Shown here: piece by piece, positions 34,638 to 43,365 of the stretch | How the letters are laid out: each line of letters starts with the position of its first letter | Numbering within the stretch: the stretch's first letter is position 1 | NCBI GenBank assembly: GCA_050789445.1 | Contig: JAILXR010000001.1 | Span: forward strand, 558,001 to 622,000 | DNA from: JAWSVE01 sp050789445 | GTDB lineage: Bacteria; Pseudomonadota; Gammaproteobacteria; Pseudomonadales; Cellvibrionaceae | Length of the DNA stretch: 64,000 nt | Reading direction: 5' to 3' | The notes under the pieces: generated by a model | What the model saw: the letters and a program-made list of their open reading frames with translations, nothing else | What the model was told of the DNA's origin: nothing | The model's database searches: none | Translations under genes and position numbers: made by a program

Positions 34638-35207
34638 ATAAATTCCTTGCGCTATGGCTACACACAATTAATGTGTAGGCTAGTGAATTAAAGCAAAAGA
34701 CTTCAGCAAGTATTATCGGATCTAGGACAACGTTTTTTATTGAGCGCTAATTTGAAAGCTAAGTATGTGTCCATTTTAAATCGTTCAATATTTTGGCGGG
34801 ATAATTGTATTCCATCAATATCGTTGTGTATATGAATGCGTCGTTAATGTTCTATATACTTTTTTCGTTAGATGAGGGCAGATTTACGCCTGAAATAATC
34901 GATAAAGTATGTTTAAAGACATTTGAGACGTTAACGCGAGATATCTTACCATCTTTTCCAAGGGCCAAAGGAGTATCAATCGTACAATAAGATTCATCTC
35001 GACCATAATAAGATAATAATTCTTAGGGCTTACGTATAATTTGCAGAACTATAGTCAAAAGAATTTTATCTCTTTTGATTGTATATTCGTGCTCTAAATT
35101 TATTTTCGGCGATTTTTGTTATGCTACTGTATGCCTAATTTATTGCAGATAACTGAGGTTTAAAAAATATAAATATTTTGTGAAGTATTTACATAGTTTT
35201 TTAAGTA
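34638..35207. other. Gene-free stretch at the border of the accessory region
   Basis: About 570 bases with no supportable gene. A 61-residue frame at 34805-34990 has no ribosome site. The stretch is AT-rich. It ends at a degenerate copy of the element that recurs at 42.6 and 43.2 kb. Confidence 0.45.
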
Positions 35208-35301
35208 GATAGGGCTTTTAGAAAATCTTTCATGTTATTTTTGTAGGCTAAAACGAACTCTATTTCTTTGTTCCTGCGTTAATATTAAGTCTATTGAATT
35301 A
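35208..35301. repeat. Degenerate copy of the 140-bp repeat element
   Basis: This stretch aligns over about 90 bases with the repeats at 42632 and 43209: shared blocks include CATGTTATTTTT, GAACTCTA, GTTCCT and AATATTA, in the same order and spacing, with many substitutions. It abuts the stop codon of the SUKH gene. Confidence 0.6.
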
Positions 35302-35853
35302 ATAAATACCCAAGAATTCCTGTTTATCCTCTTTAAATGATTTTAAAGAGGCTTTAAGGTACGAACTAAAATCCTTAGCAATATAAACTATTTCGTCTGG
35401 ATCATGGGTATAGCAGATAATTTGCCCAGTACTCCCCCTGTCGGCTGGGCTCATATCACAAATCAGCAACGAACTCCCTCCGTTTAAAGCACCAAAAGGT
35501 ATCCATCCTTCTTCATACCAAGAACCACTAATCTTTGGGTTTCTTTTATTCGGTTCGACGTAATTTTTATAGCCTTCAGCTCTTTTTTTCATTAACGAGC
35601 GCTCTTTAATTGAAGCCTCTATGCTTAAAAGATAAAAGCCCGTAAGATAACCGGGTCTTGTAAAGATACTGGATTTTTGGTTTGTACCATTGCAAATCAT
35701 CCAAGCGCTTCCAATATTAGAACCAAATTTGTGACCTCCCTTTTCTTCGTAATAGGCAATTTCATTCTTCTTGGCTGACCTATTCCTCGTCAATTCTTTG
35801 CTGGAAGCATGGTATATCTTTTCAACACTTTCAAAATATTTTTGAAATTTCAT
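35299..35853 (-). CDS. SMI1/KNR4 (SUKH)-like protein
   Basis: Protein of 184 residues with the SUKH core WIPFGALNGGSSLLICDMSPADRGSTGQIICYTHDPDEIVYIA, seen at about residues 115-157, then DFSSYLKASL. SUKH proteins are often immunity proteins for contact-dependent or secreted toxins, but they have other roles also. No toxin gene lies nearby, so if it is immunity it is an orphan. The gene is followed by a relic of the repeated element and preceded by another unknown gene in the same orientation. Confidence 0.75.
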   Translation of the reverse strand: MKFQKYFESVEKIYHASSKELTRNRSAKKNEIAYYEEKGGHKFGSNIGSAWMICNGTNQKSSIFTRPGYLTGFYLLSIEASIKERSLMKKRAEGYKNYVEPNKRNPKISGSWYEEGWIPFGALNGGSSLLICDMSPADRGSTGQIICYTHDPDEIVYIAKDFSSYLKASLKSFKEDKQEFLGIY

Positions 35854-35963
35854 AGTGTTCTTTTAGAGTGAATGTTATTAAGTTTTATGAGGTTTAATAT
35901 TTGAAACCAAGATGCTTGTAAAGATTCAGCTAACGCTGAAATGAATAGGCTTACTAGGTTAAT

Positions 35964-36572
35964 TCATGACCAGGGTGGTTGATGATAATCGCCATCTCCA
36001 AGAAGAAAGAAAAAATTGTGTTGCTCTTCGGATGTAAATTTTCCTTCCTTAGCTTCATCTAGGGTTATAAATCTGACAGAAGGATCAATAGTTGATTCCT
36101 CGATTAACTTACTTCTTATTGAGATATCTTTATTTTCTATACGCGTAATACATTCTTCATAAAATACACTTTCTTCTTCTCCCTCAGCCAGAGGCTCATA
36201 CCAATCAAGAGTCACATATTTATAGGGAATGCTTTCTAGCCAATTGGAAAACAACTCGACATGGTATTGCAACGATCCTTTTTCACCAAACCACTCATCT
36301 AGAAGCGGAAGATTTTCTTTTAGGTTTTTCGCTGCCAATTTGCTTTCGGTAGAGGGTATGTTAAGCGGCGCTTCCCAGCTTCCTGCTTCTTCTTCATCAT
36401 GATTAATGGGATGAAATTTTAAGTCCGAAGATTTAAAAATAAAAAACCAGAACAGTGGTATTGCATTTCCAGCGGCTAATAACCAATTTTCAAAATCTAG
36501 ACTCTCTGATTCACCACTTTCGCTTCCAAAAGCAGGTTCTAATTTATTTGATCCAATTAAGTGTACGGACAT
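35964..36572 (-). CDS. Uncharacterised acidic protein
   Basis: Protein of 202 residues, acidic, cytosolic, with no signal peptide. I do not recognise it. It shows one hydrophobic patch (AIPLFWFFIFKSSDL, about 37-51) and a C-terminus FFFLLGDGDYHQPPWS. It is next to a SUKH gene in the same orientation and could be another immunity-type protein; that is a guess from context. Upstream, 36593-36611 carries the sequence GAGTTTGTAGAAAA, like the end of the repeat element. Confidence 0.5.
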   Translation of the reverse strand: MSVHLIGSNKLEPAFGSESGESESLDFENWLLAAGNAIPLFWFFIFKSSDLKFHPINHDEEEAGSWEAPLNIPSTESKLAAKNLKENLPLLDEWFGEKGSLQYHVELFSNWLESIPYKYVTLDWYEPLAEGEEESVFYEECITRIENKDISIRSKLIEESTIDPSVRFITLDEAKEGKFTSEEQHNFFFLLGDGDYHQPPWS

Positions 36573-36752
36573 AAATCCCTCGATTTGCCTAATGAGTTTG
36601 TAGAAAATTTTAGCATATGCACTCTGTATTTTATTTTTTTCACGAGTGTTTTCTAAAAGCGATTTAGTGCCATTGTTAACTATTCAATATAATGTTTATT
36701 GAGTGTGAACTTTTGTTTTTTTAGTATGCTAGATTTGAATATATTAGATTTG

Positions 36753-36780
36753 TTAGCACCAAGTATTCACTTGGCGCTAA
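36753..36780. terminator. 12-bp inverted repeat after the metalloprotease gene
   Basis: TTAGCACCAAGT (36753-36764) and ACTTGGCGCTAA (36769-36780) with a 4-base loop; one pair is non-Watson-Crick. It lies 27 bp after the stop of the metalloprotease gene (minus strand) and is a likely transcript end, although the T run is poor. Confidence 0.5.
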
Positions 36781-36807
36781 AGGTTATTGCTGAGACTTAG
36801 AGATGGA

Positions 36808-38034
36808 TTACCTCGTAAGATATGATAGTCGATGGATGGGTATGACTGCAGTGTTATTTTTCTTCTCAAACTCACTGACAATATTATTTGTATCGATAAC
36901 AGCACCTAAATAGTAAGTGCGGTTGCTTTTGAACCAGCTGGGGAGTTGAAGCGTTTCTTTGGGATAATAAACGGTATTCCTGCCGAGGGTATAATACATT
37001 GTTTTCAATAACGTATCATTGCTGTTGATTGTTTTATCCTGCGAGAAGTAATATTTCACTCGGGCCCGATGTTTATTCTCACCATTGTTCTCAAGGCCAA
37101 AAGCAATCTTAACCTGAGTCGCATCACTATACATGTATGAGCCTTCTAGGCCATCCGGAGTCCGAAAAAAGATTCCCTCTTCTAATCGAATAGGTTCAGA
37201 CCGTGCGTAATATTTATTTGGAGCTTCCTGACCGCTGTCGATTTTTTTAGAGAATCTAAAAGTTGTTACTCCAAGATCTTCCATGTTTTTATTTTTACGT
37301 TGATAAAGACCAATCAAACCGTTGGAAGCATCCTCTCCAAAATAAAAATAAGGCGTTTTTCCATTATGGATAAAATGATGTGCCCCAACCCCCATTGCAC
37401 TGTAAGTGTTTTCTGTATGGGCCAAGCCTAGTGCATGCCCCATTTCATGACCTATCGTTTCAGGCCAGTATATGGATTTAACAGCTAGGTCTTTTAAGCT
37501 ATCATCAGGATAGCCATACAGAACAGGTCCTCTCGCTAGTATCTCCGCAAAGATATTAAGTCCGATGTCGGCTTCTTTAATGCGAGCATTACCTTTCTTG
37601 CAGTCGTATTGTAGCCAAGTGGTCGCTGCTCTTTTGGTATCAACTACCTGCATATTCGATTTGGGGTCAGTTCTAAAGGTGACATTGTAAAAATAGATAT
37701 CATTTCTTCCGTTACGAGATAACGATTCCCTTCGGAATATGTCTGCATTTTGATTTGGTGTGCGTAGTGGATATATAAGAGTTTTAACGGCGGCTGGCCC
37801 TTGATTTATCGCAGAGGTCGCCCGATAAAGCGAGCCGACGTGCTTACCTGTAAGGTGGCTGGTAAAATTGATATTCATAATTCCATTCGAGCGGGGCAGC
37901 TTCCATCTTACTTTTTCCTTGAAACCATCTCCTTGGCATTCAATTTGTCGGTAACTGTGCGCTGAAAAGGAAGTACCTAACAATAGGCTTAGCAGAAAAG
38001 CATAGGCAATTTTAGAATGGTATTTTTTAAACAT
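36808..38034 (-). CDS. Exported matrixin-like zinc metalloprotease
   Basis: Secreted protease of 408 residues. A signal peptide (about 1-26) is followed by a catalytic domain. The zinc site is HEMGHALGLAH at residues 196-206, with the Met-turn SAMG at 212-215, the pattern of matrixins (HExxHxxGxxH). A C-terminal ~120 residues are beta-rich and resemble a CARDB/immunoglobulin-type adhesion module. The start is supported by GGAG eight bases before ATG. The gene lies 116 bp downstream of a gene for a membrane-anchored exported protein on the same strand, and the two may work together. Confidence 0.8.
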   Translation of the reverse strand: MFKKYHSKIAYAFLLSLLLGTSFSAHSYRQIECQGDGFKEKVRWKLPRSNGIMNINFTSHLTGKHVGSLYRATSAINQGPAAVKTLIYPLRTPNQNADIFRRESLSRNGRNDIYFYNVTFRTDPKSNMQVVDTKRAATTWLQYDCKKGNARIKEADIGLNIFAEILARGPVLYGYPDDSLKDLAVKSIYWPETIGHEMGHALGLAHTENTYSAMGVGAHHFIHNGKTPYFYFGEDASNGLIGLYQRKNKNMEDLGVTTFRFSKKIDSGQEAPNKYYARSEPIRLEEGIFFRTPDGLEGSYMYSDATQVKIAFGLENNGENKHRARVKYYFSQDKTINSNDTLLKTMYYTLGRNTVYYPKETLQLPSWFKSNRTYYLGAVIDTNNIVSEFEKKNNTAVIPIHRLSYLTR

Positions 38035-38150
38035 TTATTGAGCTCCGGTTTTTCTGTTATGGAAAAATATATTTTTTGTGTTTAAAAGAAGAAATTAATC
38101 TAGCAATTAGTCTAAAAAAATTTATTGTTTGGCGTGTGATTTCGTGACTT

Positions 38151-39230
38151 TTAGTTTAGAGCTTTATTTTTTATGTGTTTTTTAAAACCTATTAAAAGAG
38201 TCAGGCTAAATATAATTAGCCCCAGCAGCACTATGAAATAGGTGCCAAACCCTGACGATTTAGGCTTAGTTGTGCTTACTGGATATTGAATTGCTGGCTT
38301 GTTCTTGGTCACTTCTTGAATATCGATTTTTGCAGGAATTACAGATAAGGATGTTTGAGCTTGAAGCGTATCATCATTGTTAACACCGCTTGATTCTGTT
38401 GAGTCCTCAAATGCAAAGTCTTCAAGCGTAAAGTCGGGTGAAACTGGCACGGTGCCAACAACTTCTTCAGCATTTTGATGTATTGCTTGGTTTGGATCGG
38501 CGCTAATTTCCGGAGGTGGTTGTTGATAGCCTTCTAGGTTGCTTACCTTGATTACCGAGTCTTCAACGATAACACCAAAGGTTGCAATATCCAGCGATGT
38601 TCCTTCAATGGTTTCTAGGTTGCGATATTCATCGACTGTAGAATAGATTTCTTCTCCTTCAAGTAAGTCATTAGTATAACTCAGTGATATGGTTTCTGAT
38701 GCTTGATAGGTATTAAATTCTTTGAGGTCAACTGCTGGGCCTGTGGTTAACTCACCTTGCTCGTTAACTAGTATCGTTTTCCCTGCTTCATTGAACATTA
38801 AGCCATCGACATATCGATATCGGCCTTCCGAGCAGGCCACTAACGGACAGTCAGATACGTTGTTGTCCGCAACTAATAAAATATCGGTATCTCCCTTATC
38901 CATTAAAGGAAAATCAAAAGAAGTAAGAAATTCACTTTCATTAATTTGACCACCAGCGAAACGCAGAATAAAGGTATCTCCGTCTATAGCGCCTTTAAAA
39001 ACGCGATCAACTTTATATGTAATAAATGTATATGGCATAGGAGGACCTTCACCTTCGGTCAACCTTGAAGTTTTTTCAACAACAGTACCTTGAAATACCA
39101 AGCCCGCAACAGAAATTAACGAGTCTAAACGAGAATACTCTTCATCCGCATGACTTACCGCTGAGAACTGGACAACAAAATAAATGAGAATAAAAAATTT
39201 TAAGTTTTTTAATTGAAGGTGTCTGCGCAT
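38151..39230 (-). CDS. Exported protein with C-terminal membrane anchor
   Basis: Unrecognised protein of 359 residues. It starts with a signal peptide (about 1-28, cleavage near SHADEE). It has an N-terminal domain of ~150 residues with VAGLVFQGTVVEKTSRL and a paired-Cys loop (DCPLVACSEGRYRY, about 129-142). An acidic low-complexity linker (about 220-320) follows, and then a transmembrane helix (FGTYFIVLLGLIIFSLTLLIGF, about 328-349) with a basic tail. This layout resembles a surface protein held at the membrane by its C-terminus. It could be an anchored substrate, inhibitor or partner of the downstream metalloprotease. Confidence 0.6.
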   Translation of the reverse strand: MRRHLQLKNLKFFILIYFVVQFSAVSHADEEYSRLDSLISVAGLVFQGTVVEKTSRLTEGEGPPMPYTFITYKVDRVFKGAIDGDTFILRFAGGQINESEFLTSFDFPLMDKGDTDILLVADNNVSDCPLVACSEGRYRYVDGLMFNEAGKTILVNEQGELTTGPAVDLKEFNTYQASETISLSYTNDLLEGEEIYSTVDEYRNLETIEGTSLDIATFGVIVEDSVIKVSNLEGYQQPPPEISADPNQAIHQNAEEVVGTVPVSPDFTLEDFAFEDSTESSGVNNDDTLQAQTSLSVIPAKIDIQEVTKNKPAIQYPVSTTKPKSSGFGTYFIVLLGLIIFSLTLLIGFKKHIKNKALN

Positions 39231-40154
39231 AACGATTATTTTTTATTTATATTATTATTGAATGCTAAAAAGTACTGAGTAGTTCTGTCTTATGTCCTTT
39301 AGAAATAGGGCGGCATGTTTTGTCATGAAAAAATGATGACTAGGTTTCGATAAAATAATAAATTCGATCTCAGACTCTGGTCGAATGTTATTGGTAATTG
39401 AATACTACTGTCAACACTATGAGTTAATCATGTATTTATATCCTGAAATTCAGAAATGCTTATTAATAATTTTGTAACCAAGAGTAACAATGCAATAGAA
39501 TTTATCTGAATTTTCACGGAAAGTACTAAAATCTTATTGTGTCAATGACATCAAATTTTTATCAAGGAGTCTCAGCATAATATTTACATTTTATAATATT
39601 TTAGAAAATGATTTCTAAAGTTACATCTTTATCAGGTTCCAATAAATGCTCCATAATAGTTGCATTTTATAAGAATCCAGCAGGTGAACCATGCTGACGT
39701 CTTCATTATCTTTTTATAATAGATTGTTCCTTTTAAGAGAGTGCGTGTTTTTCTTCTTTGATCTTTTATATCTCTATCAGTCTAGCTAAACAGTTTTCAG
39801 ATACTTTAGTATTTCTTCAAGATTGGATCCTATATCCGTCAATAGTTTGAAGAGATATTTTTAAGTAGAAAAATCTTCGAGTGGTATTTTAGGGTTGCCT
39901 CAAATACGTTATCTGGATTAACTTCATGGTGCTACTTAGCGAGATTATAGATAGTTTTAAGAACCAACTGTCTACATTTTTTTATGAGTCAAAAAGGAGA
40001 GTTGTCGATGTGACGAAGGACTACTGATAATTACGCTTATCGAAATAAAATAATTGACTGCCCATTAAAGTGTGGCAGTACCAGGTAAAAGTGAAATTAT
40101 TAAAATTATTGTCTTATCCCAATTATTCTATTCACATATTTGGATATGGTCAGT
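39231..40154. other. Gene-free AT-rich stretch
   Basis: About 920 bases with no frame I would call a gene. No tRNA, array or clear repeat is visible. It separates the metalloprotease pair from the MutS-like gene and may carry the promoter of the pair, but no box could be fixed. Confidence 0.5.
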
Positions 40155-40183
40155 TAAAAAAGACTCTATGAATAAAAGTCTTA
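40155..40183 (-). terminator. Terminator of the MutS-like gene
   Basis: AAGACT (40160-40165) and AGTCTT (40177-40182) with an A run before on plus, which is a T run on the minus strand. It lies 23 bp after the stop codon of the MutS-like gene. Confidence 0.6.
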
Positions 40184-40205
40184 TTGCTAGAGTGGGGGGA
40201 TAAGA

Positions 40206-41576
40206 CTATTGGGAATTATCGAGAAGATCGAAGACGCCTTCCTCTCTTAACACGCGCATACCAATGCGTTGAGTGGCGACACCGGTACGCAGCCGGTAAT
40301 CAAAACGTAGTCGCTCTTCAGTTTCAATGGCAGCAAAGTATCGTAAAGCGATTGGCCCTCGTAATTTTGTCGCCAATTCTATCTGGTGTGATGAGAACAT
40401 GAATAGTAGATTACAGGTTGCCGAAAAGCGTGTCAGGATTTCGTACGAGGCTTCCAGCGTATCTTTTACATTGGTACCTTTGAAAGGTTCATCCATAATC
40501 GCAACAACTCGATAACCTGCTTTGACTGCTCTGGCCACATCTTTGACCCGTAACGCTTCTGCACGAAAATAACTCACGCCACCGTGCAAATTATCAGACA
40601 AGGAAATAGAACTGATTAATTGCTCTATAGGTGTAAAACGGAAGTGGCTGGCTGGCACTCCCATTCCGAGATGAGCTAGATAAAGGGCAGTTGCAAAAGC
40701 ACGTAGGTAGGTTGTTTTACCGGCCATGTTGGGTCCTGTTAAAAACAGGCCGCGGTGTTGTTGGTCAAGCTCGACTGAATTGGCAACTGCATCTTGAAGA
40801 AGAGGATGCACCAAACCCTCAGCGTGAATCTGCATGGGTCCTGAGTCAACAGTCGGCATGATTAAATTATGCTGCTGGGTACAGTCGGCCATGGCGATGA
40901 GTGCATCAATTTCATAAGCCAACGACAGAAGCCGTTCAATATTCTCGACTTCATGAATTCGAAATTTTTGATCGAGACGCAATCCTCGCCACAGTTTTAG
41001 AAATCCAAAGCCTGAGGCTTCTTCATCAACAGAAGATAAAGGGCTATCAAATACTATAGCTTTCGCTTCACTTAGTAGAGGTGCCAGATCACCTACTGGG
41101 GAAGCAAGATCAAACTGACGAAGAAAATCGCGAAGTGCATTTATCAAATTACGTGTCAATAAAACGCCCCTCGCAATTTTGGAAACATGATAGGCATCGC
41201 TTGAATAAAGCTCAATTACCCCGTAGGTGAATTCCAAAAAACTATTATGGTCAATAATCGGTAGGGGTGCGTGCAGATAAGTACCAACACTGCCACTGAT
41301 AAACCTGAGATTACCTAGATCAAATTTATCGAATAACTCTCTGTTTTTAATGATGTAGTTGATTGAGCGTTGCGTTTCACCTATGCGGAACCCATTAGCC
41401 CACGGTTGTTGCATACGTTGTTTTAAGGCCAGTTCGCCACCTTGAGTACGAGTAAGATTACAGAACTGAAAAAGGCTTGCGCCTTCTTCAGAATCAAATA
41501 TCTCCAATTCAAACAATGTGTGCTCATCAAGAAGCAGGTATTTCTCATCGGCTTGACCAGCTGCAGGAGTATCCAT
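40206..41576 (-). CDS. MutS-like ATPase without mismatch-binding domain
   Basis: Protein of about 456 residues if started at the ATG at 41576, with AGGG four bases upstream. A GTG at 41690 is possible, but it lies inside a repeat-element fragment. It has a helical clamp/core region and then the MutS-type ATPase: Walker A GPNMAGKTT, then Walker B VAIMDEPFKGTN and a downstream FMFSSHQIEL motif. The N-terminal mismatch-recognition domain and connector of true MutS (about 850 residues) are missing. It belongs with the shorter MutS-related families, whose role is not settled (not demonstrably mismatch repair). It lies directly after (minus strand) an attC-like site, at the edge of a cassette cluster. 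Confidence 0.75.
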   Translation of the reverse strand: MDTPAAGQADEKYLLLDEHTLFELEIFDSEEGASLFQFCNLTRTQGGELALKQRMQQPWANGFRIGETQRSINYIIKNRELFDKFDLGNLRFISGSVGTYLHAPLPIIDHNSFLEFTYGVIELYSSDAYHVSKIARGVLLTRNLINALRDFLRQFDLASPVGDLAPLLSEAKAIVFDSPLSSVDEEASGFGFLKLWRGLRLDQKFRIHEVENIERLLSLAYEIDALIAMADCTQQHNLIMPTVDSGPMQIHAEGLVHPLLQDAVANSVELDQQHRGLFLTGPNMAGKTTYLRAFATALYLAHLGMGVPASHFRFTPIEQLISSISLSDNLHGGVSYFRAEALRVKDVARAVKAGYRVVAIMDEPFKGTNVKDTLEASYEILTRFSATCNLLFMFSSHQIELATKLRGPIALRYFAAIETEERLRFDYRLRTGVATQRIGMRVLREEGVFDLLDNSQ

Positions 41577-41689
41577 AGTGCCCTTTTTTATTTTTATGAT
41601 TAGCTCGAGAGATCCACCAAACATTTTTAAAGTAGGTCTATTATTATTTTCATGCTGATAATTAATCGCATCAAGATTAGGTGAGTTCA

Positions 41690-41737
41690 CTTTTGACGAA
41701 AAAGTTCACCACAAGTTTTTATACAGTCTCAACGCCA
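41690..41737. repeat. Fragment of the repeat element
   Basis: This 48-base stretch matches the right end of the element at 42765-42812 in 40 or more positions: TTTTGACG, then AAAAGTT, then CCACAAGTTTT, then TACAGTCTCAACGCCA. It lies immediately upstream of the MutS-like gene and overlaps an attC-like site at its right end. Confidence 0.7.
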
Positions 41738-41798
41738 CAAGAAGGAGCAATTGTGAAGCGCAGCGAAACAATTATCCCGTTTGGTTGCTTTGTTATGC
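41727..41798 (-). repeat. attC-like site downstream of the VOC gene
   Basis: Read on the minus strand, this 72-base site runs from GCATAAC to GTTGAGA, like the outer boxes of an integron attC (RYYYAAC and GTTRRRY with one mismatch each). Between them an inner stem AATTGT/ACAATT encloses the loop TTCGCTGCGCTTC, a sequence seen in many environmental attC sites. The two halves are only partly complementary, as is normal for attC. It starts four bases after the stop codon of the VOC gene. No integrase is nearby. Confidence 0.6.
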
Positions 41799-41802
41799 AT
41801 TT

Positions 41803-42159
41803 TTATTCGAATAGGCATATTTTGTTTTTGTCTAAGTCCCTTACGTATGCTGAAAAACGCCCATTCCGTGCTTTTGGCTTTCCTTCGTCCAAACCTCCTA
41901 GCTCGAGTGCTTTCTCATATACTCTCTTTACCTCATCTGGAGAACCTAAACTAAAACCAACCATTGTACCATTACCGTCTGTAGCTGGTTTCCCATCGAA
42001 TGGCTCAGCTACAGCGAAAATAAAATCATCCTTGACCCAAAAGGTAATACGATCTTTAGAAGATATTTTTTTTAAACCACTTCCTTCAAAAAGAGAATCA
42101 TAAAAGCGAATAGAATCCTCTTTATTATTTGTTCCAAATACAAAATAGTTCATTTTCAT
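41803..42159 (-). CDS. VOC-family protein (cassette-like)
   Basis: Protein of about 118 residues with the vicinal-oxygen-chelate fold (glyoxalase/bleomycin resistance/dioxygenase family): MNYFVFGTNNKEDSIRFYDSLF at the start, then ITFWVKDDFIFAVAEPFDG, and FSAYVRDLDKNKICLFE at the end, where the last Glu is a usual metal ligand. I start it at the ATG at 42159, with AAGGA upstream; an in-frame ATG at 42180 lacks a ribosome site. An attC-like site follows the stop, so this looks like a gene cassette. Substrate unknown. Confidence 0.75.
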   Translation of the reverse strand: MKMNYFVFGTNNKEDSIRFYDSLFEGSGLKKISSKDRITFWVKDDFIFAVAEPFDGKPATDGNGTMVGFSLGSPDEVKRVYEKALELGGLDEGKPKARNGRFSAYVRDLDKNKICLFE

Positions 42160-42205
42160 AGAAACTGCTTCCTTATGCATAACAAAGCGTTATACAGCAT
42201 CTTCA

Positions 42206-42604
42206 TTATGGCGCTTCTTCGAACTGCGGAAGTTCGTCTGTAATTTTGTACCATGGTATTTTTGAGCCCACGAAAACATGTGCCTGCGGCTTTAAAGAAG
42301 GCATACTATCTAAGGCTCCGAATCGAATGTGGATCATAGACCGCATCGGTTTTTCAACAAACAAACTAGACCCACAGTCTGAGCAGAAACACATTGTGGA
42401 TTGGTCTGTTTTTATGTAACGACTAATTAATTCACTACCGTTTAAAATATCTACTTTGTTTGATCTAACTCCACCTGTCACTGAAAAAATTGATCCAGAA
42501 AAACGCCTGCACTCTGAACAATGGCAGTAAACCGCATACTCCAAATCGTCCGGGATACGAAAGGAGATCTTTCGGCAGAGACAATGCCCAGTTATTTTCG
42601 CCAT
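42206..42604 (-). CDS. GFA-family (CENP-V-like) zinc protein (cassette-like)
   Basis: Protein of 132 residues of the glutathione-dependent formaldehyde-activating enzyme (GFA) family. Zinc-binding cysteines are in GHCLCRKISFRI, YCHCSECRRFSGS and FCSDCGSSLF, all in the expected order. Members bind glutathione adducts, but most have no proven activity. Between its stop and the VOC start only ~25 bases remain (TATAACGC ... GTTATGC), which may be a collapsed attC. A full copy of the repeat element lies upstream. Confidence 0.8.
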   Translation of the reverse strand: MAKITGHCLCRKISFRIPDDLEYAVYCHCSECRRFSGSIFSVTGGVRSNKVDILNGSELISRYIKTDQSTMCFCSDCGSSLFVEKPMRSMIHIRFGALDSMPSLKPQAHVFVGSKIPWYKITDELPQFEEAP

Positions 42605-42631
42605 TTAGATTCTCCGATATCTGATAGCTGC

Positions 42632-42777
42632 ATAACGAGTTTGTAGAAAAACCTACATGTTATTTTTTAAGTTAAAATGAACTCTAATTTTCGCGTTCCT
42701 AAGTAAATATTAGGTCTGTTTATGTCTGCTAATTTAATTTGAGGGCACTCTCCGCACGATTTTTTTTGACGGAAAAG
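42632..42777. repeat. Repeat element, copy 1
   Basis: 146-bp sequence identical to 43209-43344 apart from one substitution and a 10-bp insertion that duplicates GTCTG. It begins ATAACGAGTTTGTAG. The sequence related to 41690-41737 continues to about 42812, giving a longer form whose ends are imperfect inverted repeats: GAGTTTGTAGAAAAACCT at the left and (complement) GAGACTGTAGGAAAACTT at the right. That layout suggests a MITE-like mobile element. No coding capacity. Confidence 0.85.
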
Positions 42778-42799
42778 TTATCCACAAGTTTTCCTACAG

Positions 42800-42883
42800 T
42801 CTCAACGCCAAAGTAACTGGGAAACTGATGTTAGCTGTTTTTCAAGCTGACGCCAGTTTTTCCGGTTGACTTTTTTGTTATAT
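42800..42883 (-). repeat. attC-like site downstream of the small exported protein gene
   Basis: Minus-strand site of 84 bases from ATATAAC to GTTGAGA, adjoining the stop codon at 42884. Its two halves pair over a long stem: AAAGTCAACCGGAAAAACTG against CAGTTTCCCAGTTACTTT, with one unpaired base in one arm, as in real attC sites where such extrahelical bases guide the integrase. A ~40-base spacer is between them. It is the best attC candidate in the window. Confidence 0.6.
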
Positions 42884-43183
42884 TTAGTTGGCATTTATGC
42901 GGTGTATTTTATGAGAATCACCGTAACCATTAATATTTTCAGCCAAATCATAGCCATAAATGGTGAAGGATCGGCCAGACATGTACAGGCTAAGTATGAG
43001 TGAATATAGTTCTTTGTCTACGAGTGGAGCATGGTAGGTGTTATCGCTTGAAAGTCTAACCACGAGGAAGCTGGAACCTTCCCATTGCACCAGTTCATTA
43101 ATTGTAACGCCTTCGCTCACTTCCCACGAATAACTTGACGTCGACGCGAACATTAAAATAGACAAGATAGCTAATTTATACAT
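42884..43183 (-). CDS. Small exported protein (cassette-like)
   Basis: Secreted protein of 99 residues, with a signal peptide (about 1-19, cleavage after SYS). The mature part of ~80 residues is beta-rich, with GVTINELVQWEGSSFLVVRLSSDNTYHAPLV and a C-terminal HKIHRINAN. I do not recognise the family. It is followed directly by an attC-like site. Upstream lies copy 2 of the repeat element, so this gene probably has no own promoter close by. Confidence 0.6.
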   Translation of the reverse strand: MYKLAILSILMFASTSSYSWEVSEGVTINELVQWEGSSFLVVRLSSDNTYHAPLVDKELYSLILSLYMSGRSFTIYGYDLAENINGYGDSHKIHRINAN

Positions 43184-43208
43184 TTGATAATCCCCAGTGT
43201 ATGTAAAT

Positions 43209-43344
43209 ATAACGAGTTTGTAGAAAAACCTACATGTTATTTTTTAAGTTAAAATGAACTCTAATTTTCGCGTTCCTACGTAAATATTAGGTCTGCTAAT
43301 TTAATTTGAGGGCACTCTCCGCACGATTTTTTTTGACGGAAAAG
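43209..43344. repeat. Repeat element, copy 2
   Basis: 136-bp copy, 135 of 136 positions identical to copy 1 after removing its 10-bp insertion. Just beyond the right end the sequence changes to half an attC-like site (43340-43375, containing TGACGG and GCTAACAATGC on the minus strand), so the element has probably cut into the site downstream of the next gene. Confidence 0.85.
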
Positions 43345-43365
43345 CCGTCAGACTGATTTGCATTG

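Noticed and set aside
34805..34990. 61-residue plus-strand frame
   Set aside because: No ribosome site and no recognisable domain; in a gene-free AT-rich gap.
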